From: Symsagittifera roscoffensis
Lineage: Eukaryota > Xenacoelomorpha > Acoela > Convolutidae
Direction of reading: 5' to 3'
DNA: 64,000 nucleotides
Assembly (NCBI RefSeq): GCF_963678635.1
Contig: NC_087062.1
Span: 93,597,845-93,661,844, forward strand
Shown here one piece after another: positions 21,584 through 33,960 of the stretch. A program made the position numbers and the translations under genes. The notes below the pieces were generated by a model. The model saw only the letters and a program-made list of their open reading frames with translations, was not told the DNA's origin and searched no databases. Numbering within the stretch: position 1 is the first letter of the stretch; every line of letters starts with the position of its first letter.

Positions 21584-23504
21584 TGTCGTTTTTTTTTGAA
21601 AAATAAAATGGTGAAAATTAGCAACTAGGTTTTTGCGGTTCTGCGGAAATTAACAGTAAGCCGAGTTAATTAAATTAATTTAACCTTGACAGTTTGTGAG
21701 GAAATGTGAGATAAGTTACGGAACTTAGCTCTTAAAAATACTGTCTAACTTGACTCGCTTTAATGAGAATATATCCCCGACAATTAGCTCAGCTTCCTTA
21801 AATAAGATAGTGTTTCTTTATCCCTTACAGATAACACGTTTGCGTCAAATTTCACAAGAAGACTATTTACAGAGATTATTTTTAAAATTGTAAATTATAG
21901 ATCAAAATAAAAACTTGATCTGTATTTGATAAATTAACAACCTATTCTTACCTTTTTCTCGGGTAAAGAATAAGGAATCCAATGTCGTAAACGGATTTAA
22001 ACCGATGTTTTTGTTGATACATATGTTGCCATTATTCTTTTTCTGTCGAAGTTTTTTTCACATATCTGTGAATAAAAATCAATGCATTGATTTTCAGCTG
22101 TCAGGTTTGATAAGGTGGACTTAGAATTTTCCTTATTTGGTGTTATTTTTTTTCGATGAGCTAAGATCGCATAAATTTTAAAATCGTCTCAGCTATCCTT
22201 GGTTTTGTGCGAATGTTGCCGAGGGAAAAAAGGAAGCATAATGACTTTTCAGTTTCAGAACGTGTCAACATCAACACTAACGTAACGGTACTGTTAATTG
22301 AAAACATGACTTTAATGGGTCTTGTTAACAGTTTCCGCCAATGGTACCTCCTTTAGTAAGCAATGTCCATCCCTATGAAGAAAAGAATCAACGGATACAA
22401 GCTTTCAGAAAAATGAACCCTGTGACAAGTCCTTTAACTCAACTTGTTTGAAAATTTCAATACCGATCAATAATACAAAGAGTTTCATCAATGAAACAAT
22501 GATTCAATCATCCAGTTTTTTTTCGAAGTTTTGGCGATGCTTGAAATGAAAATAAATTCAAAAAGACGTAGTAGGAGCGGATCCAGCTTGTAAACTCTTG
22601 CTAAAGGGGCAATTTTTTTGAAAAGTTGGTTGATATTTTTAGTCAAATTTGGGCGCGAATTGATGAAAATTGCTTAAAAAATCATCATATTAAAAACAAT
22701 TGCGCCATACTAAACTACGGTTGTAAACCAATCAACAAAGAATTTAACATTTTTCTAGCAGTTTTTAATTGTTGTGCAATCTCCAGCAAGTTTAAATAGA
22801 AATTTGCTGAAAACAACTCTGGTTGCTGAAAACTGTTATAACTTCTTGTGGCGCAGCGACCTTTAATTCAAAAATTTTTGATTGAGTTTTCGGCTCAGTG
22901 TTAATCTGTTGTTACGTCTTAGCTTGCAAATTTAGCCCTAGTTTCTTAATAAGATGGATCATAGTTTTCACAAGATGGATCAAGCTAGTTCTGTTCAATG
23001 AAATCAAACACGTTTCTCGAAATACCGCGCATTTTAACTCGTATTTTAGGTATTCAGAGAACTTCATTTCAGGCTAAGACCGCTTCAGTAGGAGGTTGAA
23101 AAAAAGGACGACAAGCATATTAGGCGGAGGCATTTAAAAGGAAATGAGACGATTTTGCAAACTGCAATTGTGAGAAAATAGACGAAAGTGAGAGAGATTA
23201 AAATTGTTTGCAGACAAATAGCGTGAGAAAAATAAAAATGTTTGCAGACAACAGTTAAATTTCGGTGGCCAAATATTGTAGATGTCGATCACGCATAATT
23301 TATTCAATTGAAACCTCTCCTGTACTATTCAAATTGACATTTTATGTTCATTTTAACTTATTGTTTTCGATAGGTATTGTCATTTTATGTTTTTTTTGTT
23401 TTTGTTAAACTTGATTTTTAAGAAAAAATTTTGTTGGCCCTTTGTTTCATAGCAGTGACGTCTACAAATGCCAGATCTGTAAAAAAAATTCGTCTTATTT
23501 CGTT

Positions 23505-23560
23505 TTTGTAGCATCCGTCTAACTTGCTTATCGTCTAATTTCCTCGGCCTCGTTTCAGTA
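23505..23560. repeat. MITE family C terminal fragment
   Basis: CTTATCGTCTAATTTCCTCG is the same inverted-repeat end as in the complete element at 59709-59902. The other end was not found. Confidence 0.5.
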
Positions 23561-23711
23561 ATATCGATAGAAGTTTGTGAGGCGGGCTAAAAACGGTAAC
23601 TTTCACTAGGTTGATATCACATGAACCACAAATTGATTGGCTCCAAAAGAAGCGACATTTAAAAGCAAGGTAATTAGCGTTTTGGTCTTGTTCCAACGAA
23701 TGCCGATGCTA

Positions 23712-23712
23712 A

Positions 23713-23739
<27 letters not shown>
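23712..23739. repeat. (TC)n microsatellite
   Basis: About 13 to 14 uninterrupted TC units. Confidence 0.97.
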
Positions 23740-23743
<4 letters not shown>

Positions 23744-24781
23744 AACACTTACAATAAGCAAAAGATTTGTTTTCTTCTTTATGTTAGAAAAGCATTCTGT
23801 CAAAAACATTATGTTATGAAAGCATACTGTCGTATACAGTTACAACTAATATAAACATGTCGAACAGAAAATTATGGCTAATTAACTTTAAAAAAATGAT
23901 CAAACTAACTCAAGTTGAAATTTAAAAACGTCAATTTCAAAAATAGCCGAAATTATTTTTTTTCGGATTTGATAACATTTTAAGGTTGCTTAGTCCCAGA
24001 TACATAAAAAACGGCTAACTCTAAGACCAAAGGTCAAGAAAGAAAAAAATATTTTTTGAAAGACTTAGTTGTTGATGAAAAACTAAATCAACAAACATTC
24101 TGCAAAAAAACAGCAAAAAGCTTCAGAACTGAATCACCTGCACCAGAAAGATCAACAAAAAAAACTATGGTACATTCAAATCACAAAAACTTTCAACTGA
24201 AAGTGTTTACCAAACTAAAAAGCGAAAAATATATGAAAACATTCAACGACATCCAGTGCTGGAAATCTCGAAAGAATATTAAAAGAGCAACTTAAGTCAC
24301 CGAAGCCTTATATGCTTCCAATTCACCGAGAATGCTTCTGCCTCAGCAGTTGATATTATATAAAACATTTGATTTTTGTCTATTCTCTTAACAACTTTCT
24401 CTTATTAACTAGAAATTTTCTTTTCTCTATTCTATAGTTAGAATATCGTAGAACTTTTGACAGCGCGCGCACATTATGCAATAGCATCGTTGAATTTTTC
24501 GAGTCTTCCAAAATCATCTAACTGATGATTTGTCTCAAATGCTTTTCCTCAATATTATTTTCTTTGCAACGATCTGATGTCCGCTTTGCAAAACCACATC
24601 ATACACGAAATTGCTATTATGTTTCTTTGATTTAACCAAAAATGAAGCTCACTTGAGTGTCTTCTCGCTTAAAAAAATTCGAACTGATGCCTCATTATTG
24701 GTTTGTTTTTGTTAAAAAATTTTTCAGACAGCAATGCGACACGAAATATTCTTATGGGCCGTAAATTTTTTCGCATATAGA

Positions 24782-25310
24782 AAAATGATGCTTTAACTCT
24801 GAATTGAGGCTCTAAAACAGCTTTAACTATCGTCGTATGCTCTGGTTTGCAGATAATCTTTTAAAGTTTGTGCGCGATATTCTCTAAAAGACGTTTCTAC
24901 TCAATATCTTGTTCAGCCGAGAAAACATTTTTGCAAAAAAATTATGATGGGTCTTAATTTTATATACAAAATGATGTTTTTTAACTGATCATAATTATCA
25001 TAATGGGTCTTATTTGTATATAAAAAACGATGTTTTTTTAAACTGAATTGAGGATTTAAAACAGCTTCAACTATCGTGGTATGCTGTGGTTTCCAGAAAA
25101 TTGTTTTCGATTTGTGCGCAATATTCTCTAACAGATGTTTCCATCGAAAATTTGTTCAATCGAAAAAAAAATGTTCTTCATACACCGCAAACTTGTATAG
25201 TTTCTGAGTGATCGCACAACTAAGTCCCGAAAGAAACGGTTTTTTTTTGAAAAACGGTTATTGCACAAATTGCGTTTAGTCCATAAATTTTTCGTGACAT
25301 ACAATTTCAA
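24782..25310. repeat. degenerate direct repeat, about 250-bp offset
   Basis: The order AAATGATG, CTGAATTGAGG, TAAAACAGCTTYAACTATCG, GTATGCT, TTTGTGCGC, ATATTCTCTAA and then GATGTTTC occurs near 24.79-24.90 kb and again near 25.03-25.15 kb. A short ATGGGTCTTA motif is also doubled between them. Confidence 0.7.
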
Positions 25311-27550
25311 GAAGTTCGTACAAATTGCTTAACCTGGTCTTAAAGTATATATACTCTTTAGTTTTTGATGAAATTGAAGCTGCCTGTTTGCTGAAAAAAA
25401 AAGATTTTTTTTTATTGGATGAGTACTGCTCGTCATACAACTTCGTTTCCTGAAATTTGTATATTAAGCATTTTCCTCAAACAAGAGTTTTTATAACGCT
25501 TTCTGAAATCAGTCAAAAACGTTTTGATTTTTTCAAAAGAATTATGTTTTGTTTTTTTAATTGGTTGAGTTTTTTGCTAGTCAAAAATCAGTCTGTTTTG
25601 TTTTGTCGGAAAACAAGCCAGCACACAATTTTGATGAAAAAACTTCTAAAGTTAAAACAAAAAGAATTTCTAAAACTAAAAAAAAATGTTTTGTAAGCAG
25701 CTTATCTTCTTATTGCAAGGTAGACTTGAAAAACAGACCACACTATTCCACCAAACAGTTTTACAAAGTATAATATTTATCTAGCCATATATAAAAAGTA
25801 ATGTTTTTCTTGTTATAAGTCGAAACAACGGTTACTGGTTATTCGCAAATAAAACCTGGTTATTGTGTTTACTCAAATTTTTTTTCAAAATTTAAAAATT
25901 AATGTTATACTAATTGCGTTTGGAAAACTTTTATAGAGAAATGCTTTGTCATAGTGTTTGTATAACTTTCTCTATCTATGGAATGCTATGAAATTGAATT
26001 GGTACAAGTTTTCTGATAGGCAAACGGAATGATTCGAAATTTTGATCAACCAGGGCAACCAGTTGTTTTTTGAGCATCTCGTCAATATTAAAACCTTGGA
26101 ATTTATTTTTAATCTAAGTTATTTTTTTTAATGTGCTCTATTGGTCTTTAACCACTTTTTCAAGTGAATGTAAGCATTTTTTTGAGTTTTAGACTCGTCA
26201 TGTATTTTTATGAACTTTTCAACTGCTTGTTAACTTTTTTTTGTTATAAATTGAAAATGAACAGAATTTACGTGCAGAAGAGGCTCTAACTTCAGGTTTT
26301 TATTTGCACTTTTAAATACAATTTTAAGAGAATTTTCTGTAATGCTGCTCAGAGTTGATATTTGTGATTTTTTTAAAGTTGGATCCTAATGCTTGATTCT
26401 GATAGGTCGATAATAAACGGTACAAAAAGAAATTTTGAAAGCTAATTTCAATCAAATAGCTCATTTTACGTTTCGATAACTTTGGAGGGTACGTATAGCA
26501 GAAAAAAAATCCAATTTATGTATGAAAATTTATAAGAATAGCGTTTTCGATCTATGAAAATGCGTTGAACAAGTCCTGTTTCATGAACTTTGTGTCAACT
26601 AAACACGAATAATTTGTATAAAAAGTATGATAATTTGGTTTTAGATAGACAGTCATTAGACAGTGCAAGAGAGTCCAAAACAGAAGTACGAAGAACAGAT
26701 ACAAAAATACAAATTCTTTTACTTATCGTTCGAGCAGGTAGAAACATAAAGATTATTAAAAGCTTGTGTTTTCTTGACTAGATCTAGAATCAATACAATT
26801 ATAATTCAAGCGAATTGATAACTCAGCAGCATTATCATCGTTATTTTATATTAAAAACTAAATACATCTTGTTATAACAGGTAAGAGCTTGAAAAATACA
26901 AATAATTGAAAATAGCTCGCAACGTCTTTTATTGCAAAATAATTCCAATTCTTTTGTATTAGTTTTTTTTCTGATTGTCCCATTAACGATCGGACAAATA
27001 TGGCCAAAAAACTGATCAGAAAAGACCATTCATCTATGATCGAAAAAAATGGTAAATTATAGGAGCTCGTAACGGACAACCGCTATCGAGATTTTCTGTC
27101 CATATTTTCGCGACTAAACTTTTGTATGTCCAGGCTTGCGCGACCCACGGCGTGATTTTATGTCCAGATTTTTCAGACTTTCTGCGCGACTGTGAAATTT
27201 GGTGTGTCCGAATGTGAAGCTGCGTTCAAAGTCTGTATATGGGTCTGCGAGACTTCGAATCCGGGCCCATGCAGTTTTTCAGCCTTTTTTTTATTGCACA
27301 AGGCAAATAATTAGACCCTTTTGCCCAATCCTTAGGCCTAATCCATAGTGCAATAATACATTCTGTAAAATTTTGCTCCTCAGTTCAAGATTTGTCTTAA
27401 AAAAGTTTTTACTATTAACACTTGTTAAACAGAAAAATATGATTATAGTAACATCAAGTAAAGTCCTGCACAAGTTGATCGAACTTTAATGTGCCTGAAT
27501 TAGTTTTTTGCCTAACTTTTCCCACACTCAGTTTAAAGACAAAACAGTTT

Positions 27551-28028
27551 AAAACTGCTCGTGTCAGGGCGAAGCCCTGAATGTTGTTCCGACTGCCTTT
27601 AAAAGTCTATGGAGCAGTAAAAACATGAAATATTTTTAAAATAAAAAAAAAAATTTGAGATTTTTGTGAAAATCATCCCACTACACGCATATTATGTACA
27701 AAGTGGTAGATTCCGCTTCTAGCAACAAATCAGTTATGGCAAAAAAGCTTCCTTCAACCAATTTGGAACGATTTCTAGGACTGATTAAATCTCGGTTAAT
27801 TGTCCCAAGTTGGACAAAATGGCAATGCTTAAACCACCATAACTTTACGAAAAACAATCACAGGTGAGAAATTTTCAAATTTAAGCTCAGAACAACAATA
27901 CCTGAATGATATTTTAAAAACTCTGTCAAAAATTGCTAGTTAAAAGACCACCACGAGCACCAATATTCCGTTACTTTCGTTAGGAAAGTCGCAACAAATA
28001 CTTTCGTTAGAAAAGTCGGAACAACAAT
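27551..28028 (-). mobile_element. Helentron-like repeat family D, copy
   Basis: On the minus strand it runs from the 5' motif TTGTTGTTCCGACTTTTC to the 3' hairpin CAGGGCTTCGCCCTG and CGAGCAGT end (plus strand 27551-27580 shows the end inverted). Internal blocks match the 28.7-kb copy. The 5' CGAAAG palindrome region is partly duplicated. Confidence 0.8.
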
Positions 28029-28710
28029 AGAATGAGTTACTACAATAATACTGTTTGAATGAAAAAATTCCTTTAGTATGAGCTCAGATGTTTGAATGAT
28101 TTATTGTACCTAAATTGAAGGAGTATAGACTCAAATAGCAGCCTATTTCACCCACTTCACGTGCTTTGGCTTACAATATTAGGATTTCCATGATTGTAAA
28201 GTTCACTGATTTTGTGATAAAAATGCTGTTATTAAAGCTCTGAAGTTAATGTGGGAAAAAAGAAAAAATCATATCAATCAAAAAAGGATTTGTTTTATGG
28301 AGTGTTGTTTACCAGCAATCAAAAAGGCATCAAAAATTACGACGATGAGCTGAAAGTACTGTGTTGTGTCGGCCCTATGGTATGATTCAAAAAATGCTAC
28401 AAGAATTGATTGTATACAGCCTGTAAGCTTGTCTTTCGAAACATATAAAATGCTCACAAATATGGTCACTTTAGAGTAAATCAACCGGCAGTGAATACTA
28501 ATTTGTTTGAAAGAAACAACTCGAACTTGAAAAAACATGAAACATTGAAGCATCCCTTTGAAAATCTTTCTCCGGATCTGAAAAAGCAATTTCTGGAGGG
28601 AAACAAGAACCAAGGCTGGTCTGGATGCAAAAACTATCTACTTGTTGTATAAGTTCCAGGCTTTGCTACTTTTAGTGCCCAAAAACTGTATTGTGTTTTA
28701 ACCTTTTTTA

Positions 28711-29256
28711 TTATTGTTCCGACTTTCGATACGAAAGTAACGGAATATTTGTGCTCGGGGTGGGTTTTTTTTTCTTCAGAAAAATTTCGACTTTTCAACT
28801 AGCCATTTTTGACAGAATTTTTTTTATCATTTGAAAGCTGTTGTTGTCCTGAGCTTAAATTTGAAAATATATTTCACCTGTGATCATTTTTCGTAAAGTT
28901 ATGAGGGTTTAAAAATTGCCATTATGGCCATTTTGACCAATTTGGGACAATTAACGTGGGATATATTTCGCGCTATTAACGCGTAAGCGGAGATTTAATC
29001 CGTCTTAGAAATCGTTCCAAATTGGTTGAAAGAAGCTTATTCGCAGTAATTGATTTGTTGCAAGGAGCGAAATCTATTGTTTTGTACTTTATATGGCGTG
29101 TGGGGGATGATTTGCATAGAAAAGTTCTCAAATTTTAGTAAAAAATGTTTTTCATTTCATTTTGTTTCATTTAATTTTTTTATGTTATTACTGCTCCATA
29201 AACGTTGAAAGGCAGTCGGAAATTTCAGGGCTTGGCCCTGATACGAGCAGTCTTGT
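28711..29256 (+). mobile_element. Helentron-like repeat family D, full copy 1
   Basis: Begins TTATTGTTCCGACTTTCG with palindrome ACTTTCG-ATA-CGAAAGT. About 500 bp of AT-rich noncoding body follows (blocks TTTTCGTAAAGTTATGAGGG, TTTGGGACAATTAACG, GTAAGCGGAGATTTAATC, TTATATGGCGTGTGGGG). It then ends with inverted motif GCAGTCGGAA, hairpin CAGGGC-TTG-GCCCTG and terminus ATACGAGCAGTCTTGT. Confidence 0.85.
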
Positions 29257-29280
29257 AACTAGTTATTTTATCAATTCGTG

Positions 29281-29826
29281 TTATTGTTCCGACTTTTGAT
29301 ACGAAAGTAACGGAAAATTTGTGCTCGGGTGGGTTTTTTTTCTTCGGACAAATTTCGACTTTTTAATTAGCCATTTTTGACGGATTTTTTTATATCATTC
29401 GAAAGCTATTGTTGTCTTGAGCTTAAATTTGAAAAAAATATTGCACCTTTGATCATTTTTCGTAAAGTTATGAGGGTTTAAAGATTGCCATTTTGGCCAT
29501 TTTGACCAATTTGGGACAATTAACGCGCGTTATAATTCGCGTAAGCGGAGATTTCATCCGTCTTAGAAATTGTTTCAAATTGGTTGAAAGAAGCTTATTT
29601 ACCAGAATTGATTTGCTACTAGCAGCCAAATTTATCACTTTATACTTAATATGGCGTGTGGGGGGATGATTTTCATAGAAAAATTTTCAAATTTTAGAAA
29701 AAAAAACTTTTTCATTTTATTTTGTTTCATTTAATTTTTTTATGCTGTTTATGTTATTACCGCTCCATAAACGTTAAAAGGCTGTCGGAACTTTCAGGGC
29801 TTCCACCTGATACGAGCAGTCTTGTT
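29281..29826 (+). mobile_element. Helentron-like repeat family D, full copy 2
   Basis: Same structure as the copy 25 bp upstream and in the same orientation, ending CAGGGCTTCCACCTG and ATACGAGCAGTCTTGTT. The stem is weakened by mutations. It is effectively a head-to-tail pair with copy 1. Confidence 0.85.
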
Positions 29827-30520
29827 CATTAGAAATTTAGTTCGATATGTAATTATTTTGAATGTAAAGTATGATGTACTGAATATGCCGATATGAAACA
29901 ATGTTCCCTCACTGAAAAATCAACTAAACTTCCAATTAAAATTTCTCTCTAATTATTTGTTTTTTCTTTAGTAACTTTTTTTGTCTACTAAGCACAAATC
30001 AATCAAGATGGTGTAATTTTCAGTTGTCTGAGAACAATTTTGAGAAAATTAAATTTTAAAAATCAGATAATAAAAAAATGAGTTATTCAAAGCTTGTAAA
30101 ACATGTTTATTAGAAGTAATCCGTCGTGATGCAACTTTACGCTGGTCTTCATTATGCAATAAGTTATGCACTGATAGCGTAACTTGATTGAGAGTGACGC
30201 AATTTTCTGCTGATCGTTGAAACAAGTTGTTCTCGAGCAATTAAATGTCTTTAACAAATCATGTTGATTCAATTGATGGAAATTCATGCTAATAGTATTT
30301 CCACAAAAACTATGAGTTTTTCTATCATAAAAAAATTGGTATAATCAGTAGTGAGAAAAAAGATAAGTAGCGATGCCTTTTTCTGCCGGCCTCTGCAAAA
30401 CAAAAAATTACGATAATCATTAAATGAACCGAACTCTTGTGAATCTTCGATACGATTTTGGCTGAAGGTTATTCTTCAAAAATGAGGTATATTTATTAAA
30501 AACTATTATATTTTTGCATT

Positions 30521-31066
30521 TTGTTGTTCCGATTTTCGATACGAAAGTAACAGAATTTTTGTGCTCGGGGTGTGTTTTTTTTTCTTCAGACAAATTTCGA
30601 CTTTTTAACTAGCCATTTTTGACGGATTTTTTTTATATCATTCAAAAGGTATTGTTGTCCTGAGCTCAAATTTCCAAATTTGAAAAAATATTTCTTATGT
30701 GATCGTTTTTCGTAAAATTACGGGGGTTTAAATATTGCCATTTTGGCCAATTTGGGACAATTAACGCGCGATATATTTCGCGCTATTATTGCGTGAACGG
30801 AGAGCTAATCCATCAAAGAAACCGTTGCGAATTGGTCAAAAGAAGCTTATTTGCCATAATTGGTTTGTTACAAGGAGCGAAATCTATCCCTTTGTACTTT
30901 ATATGGCGTGTGGGGTGATGATTTTCACTTAAAAAATTTCAAGTTTTAGAATTTTTTTTTCATTATGTTTTTTTTTCATTGAATTTTTAAATGTTATAAC
31001 TGCTTCATAAACCTCAAAAGGCAGTCGGAACATTCAGGGCTTCGCCGTGATACAAGTAGTTTTGTT
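30521..31066 (+). mobile_element. Helentron-like repeat family D, full copy 3
   Basis: Begins TTGTTGTTCCGATTTTCG. The body is collinear with copies 1 and 2, and it ends GCAGTCGGAACATTCAGGGC, TTCGCCGTG, ATACAAGTAGTTTTGTT. It is the third copy within 2.4 kb, all in the same orientation. Confidence 0.85.
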
Positions 31067-31489
31067 TATTTTAGAATTTTTTCCTTGCTGCCACACAACA
31101 CAGTAGTTATGCAATTACACAGTTTACTATACCGAAAACAAAGTTATTGAACAGGCTTGAAGCCAGATGGATCAGCAGGAACAATGACTGACTAACTCTA
31201 GCTTTAAATTTTTTTTTTTTGAGAAGCAAACCTTAATGAACCTAATGTTTTTGTTGGCACGTTATCACAGACACTTTACTGAATGAACCAAATCAATTAC
31301 AGCAAAAAAAGTATTAGGAAGAGGAGGAGGCTTCGTAATTCAAGGAAGAAAGAGAGGTGAAGTGAAAATGGTCAATAAAACATGCTCAAAAGAAATTCGA
31401 AAACAAACCGCAACAAAAAACAAAACTAAAACCAACCTAATTTAAAATAACAGCTATAAACAAACCGCAAAAACCGAGAAATAACAAAT

Positions 31490-31652
31490 TTATTGATTTC
31501 CTATTGACACACGTAATTGATCTACGATAAGATTCGGAAAGAAAGCTAATAATATGCAGAGATCTGAACATCGGTAATTCTGAGGATTCAGAAAAAACTT
31601 AGAAATTGACTGAAGTTGATATCCTCAAATAAACATTTTCAATTTTGACTTA
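31490..31652 (+). pseudogene. LINE endonuclease fragment, left of the gypsy insertion
   Basis: Aligns by eye with the LINE copy near 41.78 kb: CTATTGACACACG.., ATTCGGAAAGAAAGCTAATA, ATGCAGAGATCTGAACAT (the GDLNI motif of AP endonucleases, frame broken). It is interrupted at 31653-31657 by the target duplication of the gypsy element and resumes at 38067. Confidence 0.7.
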
Positions 31653-31657
31653 GGTCT
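31653..31657. repeat. target-site duplication of the gypsy element, left
   Basis: GGTCT directly before the 5' LTR. The identical pentamer follows the 3' LTR at 38062-38066. A 5-bp duplication is typical of Ty3/gypsy integrases. Confidence 0.9.
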
Positions 31658-31922
31658 TGTGGTATAGTGACGTTTTTATGCTTGTCATTACGTCAGATGT
31701 AACTTATGTAATTTGTTCCATTTTGGATACCAAGGTTGTTGACGACCTTCACACCAGCGTGAAGTTAGTGCTATGATACTCATTCACTCTCTATATCTTC
31801 CTATGAAAGATTTAAATTGATATAAAATTAGAATTGTCATGACATCATTAATTAATTTCTTCTATATACAAGATGAATTAGGTCGTGGACTTAGCTTTAT
31901 TCGATTTCCTTGAGGTACCACA
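31658..31922 (+). repeat. 5' LTR (265 bp)
   Basis: Starts TGTGGTATAGTGACG and ends CTTGAGGTACCACA. It matches the 3' LTR along its length (TTGACGACCT, ATTCACTCTCT, AAATTGATATAAAATTAGAA, ATGACATC, ATATACAAGATGAATTA) with substitutions and small indels. Confidence 0.95.
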
Positions 31923-32279
31923 TGGCGCAGCCAGCAGTTTCGGTCGTGGACGACCGAACCGACGTGTTAGGAGTACCCATTTTTTGGCCCAAGCCGACAT
32001 CAGGCCCGCCAAGCAGTTGGGATTCTTGAATCGGCCAACTAAACTCCTCTATAACTTCACGTGAAAACTGCGATCCGCGCGAACTACTGAAAACTCCAGA
32101 GGCAGTTCATGACGACCTCGCCCCGATGCAGCAGGTTACAGGTCGCAGTGAAAACGCGTCATCTGAAGCGAATCTCATAGCTCGTGACGCCGCAGCTTTT
32201 CGCAATGAAGAGGGATAAAACGCGAAAAGAAGGGCAAAAGGTCCGAGGATAGCTGCTGGCGTTCATTTCTATGACACAA
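31922..32279 (+). pseudogene. gypsy gag N-terminal region, broken
   Basis: An ATG at 31922 opens a frame beginning MAQPAVSVVDDRTDV and then IFWPKPTSGPPSSWDS, ended by a stop after about 36 codons. The segment resembles the Pro- and Trp-containing start of gypsy gag proteins; further gag-like sequence follows in shifted frames up to about 32.28 kb. It overlaps the LTR end by one base. Capsid-like nucleic-acid-packaging role by family; here inactive. Confidence 0.6.
31923..31937 (+). promoter_or_regulatory. candidate primer-binding site
   Basis: TGGCGCAGCCAGCAG starts directly at the LTR end, where minus-strand priming occurs in LTR elements. The TGG start fits a tRNA CCA 3' end; the tRNA was not identified. 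It overlaps the first gag codons. Confidence 0.45.
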
Positions 32280-32609
32280 ATCAAATAGTAAAATCTAGGT
32301 ACCGAGGGTAGAAAACGATTTCTTGAAAAGTATCCGCAAGCAAAGAGAAGAATAACATCATAGAACGATTACAAATACACAATGCGGGCAGTTCATTCCA
32401 ACGAGGATCAAATTTTTCAGTAAATAAGAATCCACAATTTCTGTCCAGTGTAAGAAGTTGTCGGACCAAATCAACCGGTCAAAATCTAATTCTATTTGTT
32501 CCAGATGAGGAAACTCCAAAGTAGTAACACTAAGTTTTTTCTGTTCACACCGAATAACAAGTTTAACAAGTTCACACCGAATCACAAATAAAGTTGCCCA
32601 GCAAGGGGT

Positions 32610-33315
32610 TTGACGTGCATGAATTGTAGTAAGAAGCGCCTTTTCGCAAAACGCTTTTACTCTAAAAGAATTGTTAACGTTGATGCAGAATCTGACGAAA
32701 CAACCGAGAAAGGTTGCAATTCTATTACTTCGGCTAGTGAGTCTGAACTTGCCTTCCTTGCCATTGATGCTATTCCAAGACCGGTAGATAGTAATCTGCC
32801 AGTTGCTGCATCCGACAAAAAACTAGAAGTGTTAAACGCAGATGCGGGCAAAATCCGTTTTATTCAGATTACTCTGCGTTGCAAGAAAAAGGTTCTTCAA
32901 AGCGACGGTAGATACAGGCAGTCCCGCCTCGTTTGTAAACAAACAAACAGTGGATTTTATAATCAAATCTGTTCCTTAAGCACAAATTCTAGATGAATAA
33001 GACTGCCCAATTGATACGGTTTAGGTAGATTATAACCGAAGGAGGATTCAACTTTTCGATAATCTTGTAGTCGAAGTATTGTACTTGGGCTGGAATGTAA
33101 AATCAGCAAAATTCCTGGTGTCGAAGAACCGCATCCAATGTCTGCTCGGTCTAGACCTTCAGTCCCAATTAGTACGAACAATGCAAATTAGACCGTCAAG
33201 CCCACTGGTGGGCCCTATCTTTCAAACACAACACAACAAAGTGACATATCGGATTTTCGGAGAACGCATAATGAGGAGAACTTCGGTCATGTTTCTCACG
33301 ATTAGGCAGAGCTAA
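32610..33315 (+). pseudogene. gypsy zinc-knuckle and protease region, broken
   Basis: A frame from about 32610 gives CMNCSKKRLFAKRFYSK, a damaged CCHC knuckle (Cys-x2-Cys kept, His and last Cys lost), then an acidic linker. From about 32950 and 33080 the frames read like the end of a retroviral-type aspartic protease (VKSAKFLVSKN, then CLLGLDLQSQL, normally the ILG(x)D segment). The catalytic DTG motif is not intact. Position between gag and reverse transcriptase fits. Confidence 0.6.
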
Positions 33316-33363
33316 AAATCTCCAAGTCTTCTCTACGTTTAAATCACCTCGTATTTCTACCTT

Positions 33364-33960
33364 TTGGAACTATTAGATTTGGCTGCGCAGACAAATATGT
33401 CGAGGAAGAGTGTAGAAATGTGGTTCACGTCGTTGGACCTTAAATACGACTTTAGTCAAATTATCTTGAATGACTCAATCAGTAGTCCTTGTAAATTCAA
33501 AGCGGTTTTTGGCCAACAAATTGGCATATACAGATTCCAAAAGGGGTTTTATGGCCTATAGACATACCCAAAAAACTCCAAAAAGCAATGGACAATAGTT
33601 TTTAGGGTATGTCAGAAGCTTTCTGTTTTTTGGATGACATCCTCATAGTTTCCAAAGGCTCATTAGTTGATCATAATTGTTTAGTGTAGAAAGTTTTCGT
33701 TCGCTTGGATGATGAGGGTTTTGCTCCTAAACTGTCTAAATGCAAATTTTCTCCTAATAAATTGTCATAGTTGGGTTTTGATATCAACTCTGAGTGTTAT
33801 CAACCAAAAAGATTTTAAAAAGAGGCAGTATTGGCACTCGAACCACCCCGAACACTAAAACAGCAGCTTAGATCATTTATGGGTCTTCTAAATCATTTGC
33901 GATGTTTCTTGCCTAATCTGCAGGACCACTCAGACAAACTCTGAAATCTAGTAACAAGAG
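33364..33960 (+). pseudogene. gypsy reverse transcriptase, broken
   Basis: FTSLDLKYDFSQIILND (33423 on) is the Ty3/gypsy motif around the first catalytic Asp, followed by YRFQKGFYGL. After stops, AFCFLDDILIVSKGS (about 33620-33665) supplies the (Y/F)xDD catalytic pair, then GFAPKLSKCKFS and LRSFMGLLNHLRCFLPNL (the thumb/connection). At least four in-frame stops make it dead. Confidence 0.9.

Larger units (their letters stand above)
21584..27550. other. long repeat-bearing stretch without a supported gene
   Basis: AT-rich throughout. Contains a partial MITE B (about 22575-22690), a fragment of MITE C (about 23505-23560), a (TC)n tract, a lysine-rich frame at 24056-24295 with no recognisable domain, a degenerate direct repeat at 24.78-25.30 kb, and a GC-richer patch at 27.06-27.26 kb with two loosely similar halves. 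None supports a gene. Confidence 0.5.

Noticed and set aside
24056-24295. Lysine-rich 79-codon frame
   Set aside because: Composition reflects an A-rich stretch; no conserved motif and no splice sites.
27060-27260. GC-richer exon-like patch (ELVTDNRYRDFLSIFSRLNF)
   Set aside because: Only about 30 open codons, and the two halves of the patch resemble each other, which suggests a repeat; no partner exon was found.
28278-28613. 111-codon minus-strand frame
   Set aside because: No family resemblance; the opposite strand reads equally protein-like in broken pieces. Considered a chance frame or an old transposon remnant.
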